A DNA stretch of 64,000 nt from Imbricaverruca yamaguchii (Eukaryota; Arthropoda; Thecostraca; Neoverrucidae): NCBI GenBank assembly GCA_034440575.1, contig JAOTOL010001199.1, positions 124,001 to 188,000 of the forward strand, in the 5' to 3' direction. Made by a program: the position numbers and the translations under genes. The notes below the pieces were generated by a model, which saw only the letters and a program-made list of their open reading frames with translations, did no database searches and was not told where the DNA came from. This document shows, piece after piece, positions 32,573 through 43,611 of this stretch (position 1 is the first letter of the stretch; the number at the start of each line of letters is the position of its first letter).

Positions 32573-33845
32573 CCCGACTTCCGGGCGTCTCGTACGACCT
32601 CAGATAATTCCAGACACGGCGACCGGGCGCGCACAAAAGCCGGCGACGCCACGCATACGGCGCACTCCATACCGGGGCGAAATTGAACTTCCTTGCACCC
32701 TCAGCTGCCGCCCGGAATCGCTGGCAATCGATTGCCGGCAGGAACTTCCTGCCCGTCGGCTTCCTCCGATAAGCCGGGTGCGAACCGCTTTCCTCGCACT
32801 TGTTGCAATCCAATCACGCTTCGACGCCGACAGCTTTGATCACGCGCCAATCCAGTTAGCATTCCCGGTGGGCGGTAAGGCGCACAATCACGCACGAGTT
32901 GTGAGTTCAACGGTGCCCCCCCCCCCCATCCGCCGTCCGCCGTATCACCACGCGCGGGGTGCCGGCGGTGGCTTACCTGGAGGGAGGGAGGGAGAGATCA
33001 CGTGGTCATGAGACCGCCCTTTGGCTAGTAGCCTGGGCCAGGTCTACCTGGTCTATTTAAAATACCACCGACGGATAGCAGATGGTACGAAATACTTCAC
33101 AAGACGAACCGAGTAACGAGGGCCTCGACGACAAGTGCGTTGTACAGCCAGTGTCGTAAAAACGAACAACGGAGGGTCAATTTGCTCGGAAGCCATCCTG
33201 GAAGCAGAGGCAAGTGACCTCCACAACATGGAGGTCAAACCCGAGCTTCCACTCTCTTCTCCCCCAGTCTTGTATTCGCCCACGTATGCCGGATAATAAA
33301 ACAATTTAAAACTTAACCTAGTAAAACAAGTTAGGATCGGACATGACAATGTCTGTCATTAAACAAGACATCATTCGTATTTCGTCTGCTGCGGCATTTA
33401 AAAAGACTTGATATGCGATTGGAAATCCCACAGGAAATCCGATAGGAATGTTCATCACAAGCAAAACATCCGATAGCTTACCTCTTCCCTATTGACTACA
33501 ATTGAAAGGCCATCATCCTATAGCATGTTTGAATGTACTTGATGCCCAATTGGACATCCGATGTAGAAAATCTGATTGTAATTATTATCGTAAGGAAGAG
33601 GTGTAATGGGACGAAAAATTGTTATGAAATTCCAAGTAATGTCTCCCGATGACCATAGCTGAACCAGAAAAAATATCGTATAAATACCATGAATACCAAT
33701 TAGTAAATAGTAAATAAATAGCAAAACCAAGTAAATAATTACCATAGCCACCCCCAAGAGAACTCCCCTGGGCGGCCATTGATACGAATTCACGTTGCCG
33801 GTTACTACGCTGAAGGCTTAAATGCAGAATGTCGGATAAATACTC

Positions 33846-34160
33846 GTACGGCAGACGCTCGTGCGACAGACGTTCGTGCGACAGACGCTCGTGCGACAGA
33901 CGTTCGTGCGACAGACGCTCGTGCGACAGACGTTCGTGCGACAGAGGCTCGTGCGACAGACGTTCGTGCGACAGACGCTCGTGCGACAGACGCTCGTGCG
34001 ACAGACGCTCGTGCGACAGCGCTCGGGGGACAGACGCCGTGGACAGGCTCGTGCGACAGACGCTCGTGCGACAGACGTTCGTGCGACAGACGCTCGTGCG
34101 ACAGACGCTCGTGCGACAGACGCTCGTGCGACAGAGGTTCGTGCGACAGAGGCTCGTCAC
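33846..34160. repeat. 15-bp minisatellite
   Basis: About twenty copies of CGTGCGACAGACGCT or CGTGCGACAGACGTT, with a disrupted patch at 34017-34048. The period is a multiple of three, so ATDARATDV, CDRRS and VRQTL repeats appear in the plus frames; none is considered coding. Confidence 0.96.
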
Positions 34161-34333
34161 GGCGATCAAGTACGCAGCCAGCTCACGTCGCAGGGGTCAT
34201 TCGCCTTAACCCCATTCCCATGTGTGTGTATGTGTAGTGTGGGCGGTGGTGGGGTGGGGGGTGGGGGTGGATGCCACAACGCCACCTGGCATCCACCCCT
34301 CGCACCCACCACCCGCTCGGCCGAGACACGCAC

Positions 34334-34467
34334 CTGGACTCTGCTGAGCGACGCCGGCTCGTCCAGACGCAGGTGTGACGTCACCCGCCCGATGACGTCA
34401 CCGGCCATGGCGGCGATCTCGGCCGTCAGCTGCGGGTCGCCGCCGTACAGCGTGTCGTTTGAGTCCA
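34334..34467 (-). CDS. internal exon, unknown protein
   Basis: A likely internal exon on the minus strand. The acceptor reads CTGCCACCTGTCGGCAG before 34467 and the donor GTGCGT follows 34334. It is 134 bp long and enters with two bases of a split codon followed by 44 full codons, ending in phase 0. The peptide begins DSNDTLYGGDPQLTAEIAAM and ends LDEPASLSRVQ; codons are strongly GC-ending, unlike the surroundings. The phase fits directly onto the exon at 53467-53632, giving AG-V-DSND across the junction, so both may belong to one gene with a long intron or further exons between. I do not recognise the family. It sits just downstream (in plus coordinates) of a 15-bp array. Confidence 0.65.
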
Positions 34468-34499
34468 CTGCCGACAGGTGGCAGTAGCGTCAGCCGTGC

Positions 34500-35769
34500 G
34501 CGGCGGCGTACCGTGTTCGGAAATGGTTTCCGTGAGGGGATGCACGGCTAGGTAGCCTGGCAGGGATTACTCGACTGGTCGATGTCCAGGATATGCCGCA
34601 GTGTTCCTTCGCATGGTATCAGGTACAGGACAGCATGCTTAGTATTCGCTCCTCCGTAGCTTTTATATTTTCCCTTTTCACCCATTCTTTTCTCATTTGC
34701 GTCAAGGGCTATGTTGCAATATTTTGAAAGCAATTGAGCGTGAATGGTCGAGCACATATACTATCGACAATCCCGCAAATTAAATATATAATTATAAAGA
34801 TAAAGGAAGACAGGTGCGATGCATGTTTACATCATTAGTGGTAGAGAATGACGGTACTGCAAAAGTTTGAGAACGGTAAAAGGAAGCACTGAAAACGTTA
34901 CGACTGAATAACGAAGGTGTGATACTATCTTCAAATTCGGTGCGAAAACAGGAGGGATTCATTGACTGTCTATATCTACCCCCTAGCAGGCGCATGAAGT
35001 CTTTGAAAGCCATTTAGGAACGGATACAGGGTAGAGTAGGGGGGGGGGTGGAGTCTGTTCATACAGGGTAGAGGGGGGGTGGAGTCTGTTCATGAGTACA
35101 GCACTCAACTTCCAGCTATAAAATTTTGAGTACGGCACTCAAAACCGGCTCAAGTTTCTGACTCAACCAGCGCCCAATCAGCGCGAAAGACTGTTGACTG
35201 CACGACCTGCTCAACTTAGCCTACCATGAATAGAACGAAATCAACTTCACCTCACCCACGGTGAGGGCACTTTACGCTGTCTAAAAATAAAAAAATAAAT
35301 AAATAACAGACAAAAGCACAAGCTTTTGCCAACCTAACATTCCATTAGCAGTGAGATTCTCAAGTGCACATAGGTTAGATCATATAATAGATATTGAATG
35401 GTCTTTAAATGCGACGAATATCTCAAAATATAACAGATTAGTTATTTTTCAATATTTTAAACGACTCAATAGTTTCGCTGCCCAGCATCCACATCTTCGA
35501 CATCATGCATGGCGGGAAAAAGAAACAGATCCACGTGCTCTCTGGCATGAGCAAACCTTGAATGTAAGGCTAGGTTACGACACGAAAACATGAACACACA
35601 CACGATACAAACAACAAAGATGCTACTCCATATGACGTGTGAGGGCCCACGAACCGGATATATTGTTCAGTGTTGGTTCATACGCTCATCTCTAATCCAC
35701 ATCGGCCTGCGCAGCTTCAAGTCTGTACAGTCCTTAGTTATGGCCAGAACAGGGGTGTTGATTTCTGAA
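34500..35769. other. AT-rich unique sequence, no gene recognised
   Basis: Two near-identical copies of GGGTAGAG...GGTGGAGTCTGTTCAT lie at 35030-35092. Open frames at 34548-34757, 34792-35013 and 35351-35593 are short and unsupported. Confidence 0.45.
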
Positions 35770-36330
35770 AAGTACTGGGGGGGGGCGGGGGTACAATACA
35801 CGGAGGCATGGACAGGCCCAAATGGATTGGTGGAGTCTGCTTTGAAATGACATGAAATACAGTTTTAACTGATCCCATGCTATAGCCGGAATTTTTGGGG
35901 AGGGAAGAAAATTTAAAATTGGGGGGACCCCCCCCCCCCAAAAAACCCACCACCCAACACCCACGGGGAAAAAAAAAAATGGGGCCACCCCCCTTAAAAA
36001 TTTTTTTTTTCACCGTGTTAACCTGCGGCAGCGCGGGCACGGGTCACGAAAATAAACACCCCACCACCCCCCCCCCCCCTGGGCGGCCGCACCCAAACCC
36101 CGAAGGGGCCCCCACTTTCCTAAAATAAAATTTAGTTTTCTCTTTTTTACCCCAAAAAAAAAAACAAAACCCGTAAAAAGCAATTTTTGTTTGGGGTCCG
36201 GTCAACCCAACAAAACATTAGTGAACGTGGGGGTGTCCCGCCCCCCAGGGGGGGGGTTGGTGAGGAAAAGGAAGAAACAAATTTACGGGGCTGGGGGGGG
36301 TGAAAAATATTTTGCCCAAAAAACCTTACA
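35770..36330. other. homopolymer-rich, possibly low-quality sequence
   Basis: Repeated runs of G, C, A and T of 8-13 bases (35776-35786, 35930-36010, 36062-36080, 36155-36168, 36241-36300). Nearby unique DNA lacks these. The local text resembles ordinary sequence with inflated homopolymers, so base-level accuracy here is doubtful. Confidence 0.6.
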
Positions 36331-36619
36331 ATGTCCTCTACATGTCTCCGATACTCCTTGTCAAGACCAGGAAGCCGAGCGTACGCCGTGAAAGCTCATC
36401 TCTCGTGTGAATGGAGTTGTTGTCGTTGGATGTAATCCGCTTACTCTGAGCAATCGCGGACCTGACTACCTTCGCATGGTAGCCATCAGCTCGGAAAAGA
36501 GTTTTTGGGGAATTAAAAAAAAAAAATTTGAAAAAGTTAAGCCGCACTCCGTGACTTTGACATGGAGTAGCAGTGACGCAACATCAGAAGACAATGAACA
36601 CTGACGAAACAACCGCACA

Positions 36620-36975
36620 ACGGGTCGGTGTTAAACTAACGGTTTTTCATTACGTATGCGACGTCGAAGTGAGTACAGTATGATGCCGAAATTCGCCATC
36701 AAATCGATGTCATTGACAGTATCTGCGATGCCAACTCACTCAATTTGAAAGCATCGAAGCTCTTGCAATGGTTCTTTTTCATTGTTTCCGTGAGTATATA
36801 CATCGTGATGCTGAAGTTGACACAAAACTGCTGTGGGCAACGAATGCAGCCTGTCTGAACATGCATCCAGAAGCAGGATGAAAAACTCCATGCGAAAAGA
36901 TGAACAATGAGCGTTCAATAAGTGGCATGTTCCACCTAATTCCACCATAAATGTATAACTGCAACGGGCACGACA
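36620..36975. repeat. R1 dispersed repeat, copy C
   Basis: Opposite orientation to copies A and B. CAGTATGATGCCGAAATTCG and CAATAAGTGGCATGTTCCAC match, with few changes, CAGTAGGATGTCGAAATTCG and GAAAGTGGCATATTCCACC of copy D. It is shorter than the other copies. Confidence 0.6.
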
Positions 36976-37196
36976 TTACTATCAGTCAATGAACATGAGC
37001 AACACATCACTTCGTCAAAAGCAACAAACGATTATGAAAAGCTCTAGTTGCAGGATTGAAGGATACTTCAACTCCTTTCCCTTTCAATTAAGCGGTCGCT
37101 CAGCGACTCCAACGTTTCCTTTTTCTCATCGGAGCCCATCCGGAGAGCATTGACCTTCGTTAGGAGCGATAGACTCATAGCTTCCTCTGCCTGCAG

Positions 37197-37561
37197 GCAA
37201 AATCTGCCAGCCTCTTCCCCTCCCGCTCCCCCTCCGCCTCCGGATCCGCTGGACCGGCGGTCCAACCGCGCTCCGAAAATTGGTCCGGTCTACTCTCGCC
37301 GGAACCGCCGTCCTGCTGAGCCGGCGAACGGCACGATCGCAACTGCTCTCCTGGACCGAACGGATGCCCGACGAAGATAACCGGGTGCCAGACTGGCTGC
37401 TCTCCGTGTGCACAGAGAAAACCGAACTGAATGTTGGAGAAAGTGAGAGACACGTCCGGCTGCGGTTCAGCGAGCACCTCGGCAGCGCTGGCTGGCACGA
37501 GCTTGATGCCCCGACCGGTCGCCGTGTTGTCACCGTGCACACACTCAACATGAACTGTTGA
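37197..37561 (+). CDS. candidate terminal exon, unknown protein
   Basis: A plus-strand frame opens right after a good acceptor (GCTTCCTCTGCCTGCAG at 37196) and runs 120 codons to a TGA at 37559-37561. The second half, beginning MPDEDNRVPDWLLSVC and ending VVTVHTLNMNC, has about three-quarters GC-ending codons and a mixed, protein-like composition. The first half is proline/leucine/arginine-rich. No family is recognised, no signal peptide is visible, and no upstream exon was found. The opposite strand also has long open frames here, so the strand is not secure. Confidence 0.28.
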
Positions 37562-37829
37562 CCTGCAGCTTCACCGTTCGCATTCTCGCGCAGGCTTCAC
37601 TCCCAAGCTCGCTTGCGTCTGCTTTGAGATCGGATGCACGAGACGTGTTGCGCTTTTGTCCCGCCGTTGCGCTGCGATTCGTCGGAAGCCGCGTTCATCG
37701 GACTGCCTCCTGCTTTCCAGATACTGGCCAGGTTCGTTGCGCGCACCCACAGCCACAGTCAGAGTTGTGCGATGACTTCCGTACTATCACACGCTTTAGC
37801 ATGAACGATGGATTGCCAATCGGACTGAT

Positions 37830-37874
37830 GTCAAACAATCGGATTGTTTGACAATGGCCTGTGGCCGAAACGTC
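37830..37874 (+). other. palindrome plus GGCC-hairpin-GAAAC motif, Penelope/hammerhead-like
   Basis: An 11-bp inverted repeat (GTCAAACAATC, one base, GATTGTTTGAC at 37830-37852) is followed by TGGCCTGTGGCCGAAACGTC. A GGCC hairpin directly before GAAAC resembles the stem II-GAAA part of hammerhead ribozymes found in Penelope-like retroelements. CTGATG occurs at 37825, but the spacing is not canonical and a closed stem III is not evident, so activity is doubtful. Confidence 0.3.
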
Positions 37875-38296
37875 ACAATATATATTTACTCTTTTTTCCT
37901 AACACTGAGTCGTTCCTGGATCTTGAAGATCGACTTAGCTTTTAATATATCCACAATGATTGACCAGGAAATAGGGCATTTCTGAACTATCTCCACCACT
38001 GGTACGTCCTCCAACCACACAATGGACAAGTGACAGGTGACAAGTGACAAGTGACAAGTGATGAAGTGACGACCGGAAAGCCGCTCTGAGCCCGCGAGCG
38101 CAGCATCATCTTCCCTCCGGGCCGGCGTCCTTGAAAGGGTAACACACGGCCGAGAAGCAACGCTCCAGTTCCCACCGGGTCGCACGGCTTCCGAGCTGCA
38201 ATGCATTGCGCAGTGTGTGGAGGTCGCATCACCTCACATTGAGTAATCGCACGGCCTCGCTTTGCATGTGCTTAATCGTCTGTGCATCGGTGGTTG

Positions 38297-38441
38297 TGAC
38301 TTTACGACGGACTCAGCGGCTGATGCCATATGACGTCGCCTGCCTCTCACCCTAGCAGGAAAGGCGGGCACCGCGGGGAGTCGAACCCCGTACAGCTGGC
38401 TTGCCAGACGTTCAGCTTAACCACTGAGCTGCCGACGTCCT
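38297..38441 (-). mobile_element. SINE2b copy
   Basis: Reads GACTTTACGACGGACTCAGC, then ATATGACGTCGCCTGCC, GCGGGGAGTCGAACCCCG (B-box complement) and CTTAACCACTGAGCTGCC on the plus strand. It matches the 1180-1312 copy along its whole length. Confidence 0.88.
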
Positions 38442-38834
38442 ACACCTGTGCGACACTTGACAGTGTACATAGGTTCCCCATCCATCGGCACCCAGAGAAT
38501 GCCTCACTTCCTTATTCCTCGAGACCCAAGCACCTTCAACATGCGGTCAAGCATATCACCGGCAGTAGCATGCACCAAGAACTTGTCTCCAAGTGTTTTG
38601 TGATCACGGATCCAGCTTCTCAAAGCCGCGCCAGCACATCTAGTCGTACCTAGCGCGTGAGCTTGTTGAGCCTTTCTCCAAGGAACAGCAGAAATTCATC
38701 CTCTTTTAATGCGTTTGTCGGGAGGCTCATGAAGTATGGAGCTATTCCAAAGGTGCTGAGACAGGCTAGTTAAGTACACAGCATAATGGACTACCTCGGG
38801 TGGCCCACTTTCTTGCATCCCAAATTGAAAGAGT

Positions 38835-39671
38835 GTGCAAGGGCACTGTCCGGTAAATACCCTTCATTATGTCACCGATACCATCGTAGTTATATCGCAA
38901 CACTGGTGGCATTGCAATGTCTATTGCTATCTGGACCCGAGCGCACAGTCCCAAATTATGCATTTGCATTTGCATATTACAATGGAATGCTTCAGCGATG
39001 ACTCGCTGCAGGACGTGTTGCTCGGCATCATAAGCGGGCGGCTGGCAACATGCCAAGCTCAGCTGAGCATCGTGAAGGCTTCACCTACATTGATTCTTGA
39101 CTACGCTTCAGAGCACCTTTTGGTCGCTCTGGGTAGCAGTTTTATGACAGAAATTAGACAGGATACAATTCGGTGGCGAAATTTCGCACGCGAAGGTTCG
39201 TACGCAAAGGTTCGTGTATGTAAAATATTCGTAGTGACAAAGTCCACAGGACAAAAACTCGTACGCAAACGTTTGCATGCCAGAGCTCGTAAGCGAATAA
39301 ATCCGCACGAAACTGGTTTGCATGCAACCGAGCAACCTAACCTAACCTTGGATGCAACCTACTTTAACATTACAAATGGTTTGCATGCAGCCTTATCTAA
39401 TCTAGCAACCTTTTTCTTTACGATTTTTCCCATACAAACATCATACCACGATGACCTTAACCAACACGTACTCACATCCCATACCGACTTTTGTACTCAC
39501 GAACTATCCGGTACGTACTTTATCCATGACCAACTGTGGACGTACGAACCTCATACGAACTTTATCCCATTAAGTACTTTACCCACAACGAACTTCAGGC
39601 ATACGAACATTATCCAACAACAATTGTCATACGAACTTTTGTCTGCCATCCCTGATAAGCATGTAACATAG
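38835..39671 (+). other. orphan 278-codon open frame, coding status unknown
   Basis: The longest open frame in the window that does not rest on a tandem repeat. It begins MQGHCPVNTLHYVTDTIVV and ends ELLSAIPDKHVT. Base composition is moderate, so a 278-codon frame without stops is notable. The second half contains repeated TCGTACG/GTACGAAC-type strings and CCTAACCTAACC, which argues for degenerate repetitive DNA. No motif, signal peptide or family is recognised. Confidence 0.25.
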
Positions 39672-40006
39672 CATGTGCCTTTGTGTGGTGCCCCGTGTTG
39701 GGGGACGGTACTTGGTGCTGACGTGCTTCGTGATGTCTGCTGTTTGTCAATGGAATACACCGGGCAGTTGTTGAAAAGCATTTGTTTCATTTTGCGGAGT
39801 TATGTGTGCACTTGTTACCAGGCACTGCATCGTCAAATCGTGATATTCACATTTGCACAAATAACACTTTGTACCCATCGGAGAGTGGCTTTTCCCGCCA
39901 AGACACCACCCGATGCCCGTGGACTTACGACGGACACTAGTTACCAATGATCCACCACTACCGTCGCTGAACACAACACAAATGCACATCTCCAATACCC
40001 AGCTCT

Positions 40007-40245
40007 GGGCGCTGCACGACCAACGCAGTCGATGCGCCTCTAAACCCAAATGACGAACCAACCGACCGACCGACCGACCGACCAACCAACCAACCAACCA
40101 ACCAACCAACCAACCAACCAACCAACCAACCAACCAACCAACCAACCAACCAACCAACCAACCAACCAACCAACCAGCCAGCCAGCCAGCCAACCAACCA
40201 ACCAACCAACCAACCAACCAACCAACCAACCAACCAACCAACCAA
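40007..40245 (+). mobile_element. solo hairpin-tail element with expanded (AACC)n tail
   Basis: Sense copy: GGGCGCTGCACGACCAACGC, AGTCGATGCGCCTCTAAACC, CAAATGACGAACC, then ~175 bp of (GACC)n and (AACC)n from about 40071. The direct repeat CCAATACCCAGCTCT lies at 39992-40006 and 40246-40260, beyond the microsatellite. The microsatellite is therefore inside the insertion and grew from its 3' tail. Confidence 0.92.
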
Positions 40246-40494
40246 CCAATACCCAGCTCTATGGTGAAGCACAGACCCGAACCGGCTTCAAGCCTGGACC
40301 AGAGCCCCGCACGCCCCCCGCAAAACATGTCCAGCGAAACATCAACCACGTGCCGCCGTCAGGGCGCGGGGCGGCTGCGCGCCAAGCGTCCGCAGCGCTA
40401 TCTGCCCGACACGGGCCACGCGGCGCACGCCAAACCGAGACTCCATAACAGTGCCGTAAAGCGTACTATCCGATAGTAAAGCACGCCATTCTGA

Positions 40495-40740
40495 CACTTA
40501 GCGTTGCAGCGTGTGGGGCTGTCGCAGTGCAGAGGCGCATGTGCCGGCGCGCGGCCGGCGGCGCGAGTGGCCGGCTTTGATATGCAAACTATTCCATTAG
40601 CATGATTGGTCGTTCTGCCGGCACGTTAATAGAATGCCGGCCGGCGTCCAGCGCTGTCGGTCGGCCGCGTTTCCGCCCGCTTCTGGTCCGATCGGTACGT
40701 TCGGCGGCCGATCGCGCCGGGAGCGTGTGCGGAACAAACG
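40495..40740. other. GC-rich block, no exon defined
   Basis: CpG-rich with GCCGGC strings, interrupted by an AT-richer patch containing ATGCAAAC. A plus frame at 40261-40476 and a minus frame at 40589-40915 lack splice support. Confidence 0.4.
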
Positions 40741-41278
40741 GCGCGAGCACATCGGCTAAGTGATTCTCCAAGTGGTGTGTGCGGGACGGGTCTAAGTACC
40801 CTTCTAAGTGGTGTGTGCGGGGCGGGATCTGCGCGATAATCAGGCGCAGAGAGCCGTTTTTGCGGGTGTTTGTGGTTCCGTGTAAGTACTCCAGGGCGTA
40901 GTCAACTGTTATCATATGCAGCTTGTCGCCGTTAATTTAAGATGCCTGCTGGCAGTAGCGACGATGTCGTCGGAGCTCTTTTTAGCTCATGCATGGTGTT
41001 ACGTGCTGTCCTTTTGAGCTTTGCATTGATTCTTTTCTTTTTTGTTTCCGCTTTCTTTTTCGTCCTACAATTGTTCACTCCTGTTAACATATATGGCCGA
41101 TTTATCGGCTTTGCGAATAACGACAGCCTTATCATCCAACAATTTTTTTTGTTCAGGCATAGCGGGTGCATAGAAAGAGAAGATTTAGTCACCTTTCCCC
41201 GATTTCTCGTGCTTTCCATCCATAAGTAGTCTTGCAAATCGGGATTCGTCCATTGTAGGCGGCCGACACTGTCGAACG

Positions 41279-41437
<159 letters not shown>

Positions 41438-41515
41438 CCAACCGCTATTGAATGTGACCTACAAATACATGACTATCGATGCAGACCTACAAATACAGAT
41501 AATTCTGGCCGAGTT

Positions 41516-41679
41516 GGTTGGTTGGATTGGTTTTACGACACATCGACCGTCGAGTCATGTAGCGTCGCCAATCTCTCACGCCGATTAGTCGCAGGCGAAG
41601 AGTAGCGATGTGCGGGATTCGAACCCACAACCTTTCGATTGTGAGACGAGCAACTTAACACTGGACTATTCGTCCCCTC
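41516..41679 (-). mobile_element. SINE1 with TSD
   Basis: Opens GGTTGGTTGGATTGGTTTTA and ends TGGACTATTCGTCCCCTC on the plus strand. The 11-bp direct repeat CTGGCCGAGTT lies at 41505-41515 and 41680-41690. Confidence 0.94.
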
Positions 41680-41948
41680 CTGGCCGAGTTAGCAATTTGA
41701 CGATGCAAAGGAGAAAACCGCGGGCAACGAAGTACTTTAATTATGGATTAATGATGTTGGACCTGGTTAGAAATACGTCAACAAGAAGTCCTCATAACTT
41801 TCCATATCGTGAAACAAGTATAATCGTAACCTTGCCGGCATGCAAATTAAATTCCTCTCATATACGAAGCTTATATCTTGAAACTCGAAACCTGTGACTT
41901 TGCGTTTGAATATATTGGACTTAGCTTGCACAGATAAGTCGTCTTATA

Positions 41949-42097
41949 TGCTGGCCGCTGGAGTCGCAAAAGTGCTGGACTTTGATCGTAGGATCGTGGG
42001 TTCGAATCCTACAACCGGCGGAATTGCCGAATCCACCCGCGACCAGTCGACGTGGGAGGCTGGCGACGCTGGACGATTCAGCAGATGAATGCGTCAT
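41949..42097 (+). mobile_element. SINE2 copy, sense orientation
   Basis: Starts GCTGGCCGCTGGAGTCGCAA, has the B box GGTTCGAATCC, then ATTGCCGAATCCACCCGCGA and a tail hairpin GGCGACGCTGGACGATTCAG followed by GATGAATGCGTCATA. The head is tRNA-like, but the anticodon region is too drifted to assign. Confidence 0.88.
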
Positions 42098-42354
42098 ATA
42101 ATAACTCAAGACTCTTCCTCCTCACCTGGCAGCTAAATAATATATATACTATGTCCAAAACCGGCTATTAGGTCGTTAATCATATGTAGCGAATTGCAAA
42201 AAACAGCCATAACACCATCAAGGGGGGCTGGCTTGTGCGACGGTGGAGGCGCATGATATGATTCCAATGACGCTATTTATATTTGCATACACGCATTTAG
42301 CAAGGGAATCAAAATGACCCAAAAGTGCCGCAAATGCGTGAAGAAACTTGGTTT

Positions 42355-42495
42355 CTTTTACGACGCATTCAACCGCTAGGTCATATAGCATCTCCAACCT
42401 CTCACACCGGTTGATTGCGGGTGCACTCGGTAAATGCCGTCGTTTGCGAGATTCGAACCCACAATCTTCCGATCAAGAGTTCGACGCTACTGCAA
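42355..42495 (-). mobile_element. SINE2 copy
   Basis: The plus strand reads CTTTTACGACGCATTCAACC, GCTAGGTCATATAGCATC, and the B-box complement GATTCGAACCCACAATC. The head is truncated after GAGTTCGACGCTAC. Confidence 0.88.
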
Positions 42496-42497
42496 AC

Positions 42498-43093
42498 GCG
42501 CGAAAATCCCAACAATTAATGGAGCATGTTTGTGCACCCGAGAGTCCGTTGCCGTAACATGACTGAGGCCACCGAAAAGTCAAATATCAAAGGCAAATCA
42601 TTATATTTATAAATAATTAATGCTAAGGTAGTGTGGAGCAGAATATTAAACCCTGTGCACAAACACGAAGCGCCCAGCACTGGTACATGTCTATCTTCCA
42701 TATACTATAGCAAGATACATATGGCTCAGCCGCATAAATCAGCACACACTAGATAATGACAGCTAACACGTGCACTGATTTATTGACATATTTTGAAGGT
42801 CGCGTTCATTGTTCAACACAACGGTGCTGGTCGCGGGTGTAAACAACGCTGGTCCCCCGGTTCTCCAGCAAAATGCATCCCTGCAAACTCGGATCGTTTC
42901 CATTTAAATCGCCTCCGCGCAGCTACGTGACCACCGGCCATTACGGCCGCGACAGGCAGTGTGTTCGCTCTGAACATTCATACCGCAGCCCGTACAATCA
43001 ACGCAGCGATCCGTCACAATTACGGCCGACGCCGGCGAAACGAGCCGGGGTCGGCCGGCCGGGCCGCATTCGCCCCAGTCCGACCGACGGCCG
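42498..43093. other. unique sequence, no gene recognised
   Basis: AT-rich to 42830, then GC-rich leading into the GGC tract. No motif or supported exon. Confidence 0.45.
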
Positions 43094-43140
<47 letters not shown>

Positions 43141-43213
43141 GGCGGCGGCGGCGGGCGGCGGCGGCGGCGGCGGCGGGGGCGGCGGGGGGGGCGGCGGGGG
43201 GGGCGGGGGGGAT
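43094..43213. repeat. (GGC)n tract
   Basis: About 115 bp of GGC repeats with GGGC and GGGG interruptions toward the right. It gives poly-Ala, poly-Gly or poly-Arg by frame. Confidence 0.97.
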
Positions 43214-43430
43214 AAATGAGAAAATATATGCTTTATGGCAGGTTGTACTTGCGAGGTCCAAGTGACAACAGATGTCCAGTTGTGTGAAATGGGCAGATTC
43301 TCGCGTATTTCGAGGACCAAGTGTGTGATGTACATGATAACAGAGGCCCATATTGACTGTTGGTACCTGCATTAAGTTGGACATCACCAATGTCTAAACT
43401 AGTATTATTTATCTTACCGCCGCGGTCACC

Positions 43431-43448
43431 GCCGCCCTGGTGGACCAG

Positions 43449-43493
<45 letters not shown>
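43431..43493. repeat. second (GGC)n tract with array-like seed
   Basis: Begins CCTGGTGGACCAGGGCGGCG and continues as ~14 GGC units. The prefix GGTGGACCAGGGCG is the same string found in every unit of the 31-bp array that starts ~170 bp downstream. Confidence 0.93.
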
Positions 43494-43611
43494 CCGTCCG
43501 GGACCACCGTGCACGTGGGACGAGCTGGCCAGCACGGCACCTCCCGGACCGGGTGTGTGGGCCGGCGAAACGTCGGCGGGGGAGCCCCGCACGGCGTCAG
43601 ACGACTCCGGT

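Noticed and set aside
37886..38206. Minus frame ending VVEIVQKCPISWSIIVDIL...
   Set aside because: Protein-like stretch, but it starts within a CAAGTGA tandem repeat and has no acceptor; noted only because it adjoins the Penelope-like motif.
39330..39346. CCTAACCTAACC as arthropod-type telomere repeat
   Set aside because: Only about two and a half units inside unique DNA; too short to mean anything.
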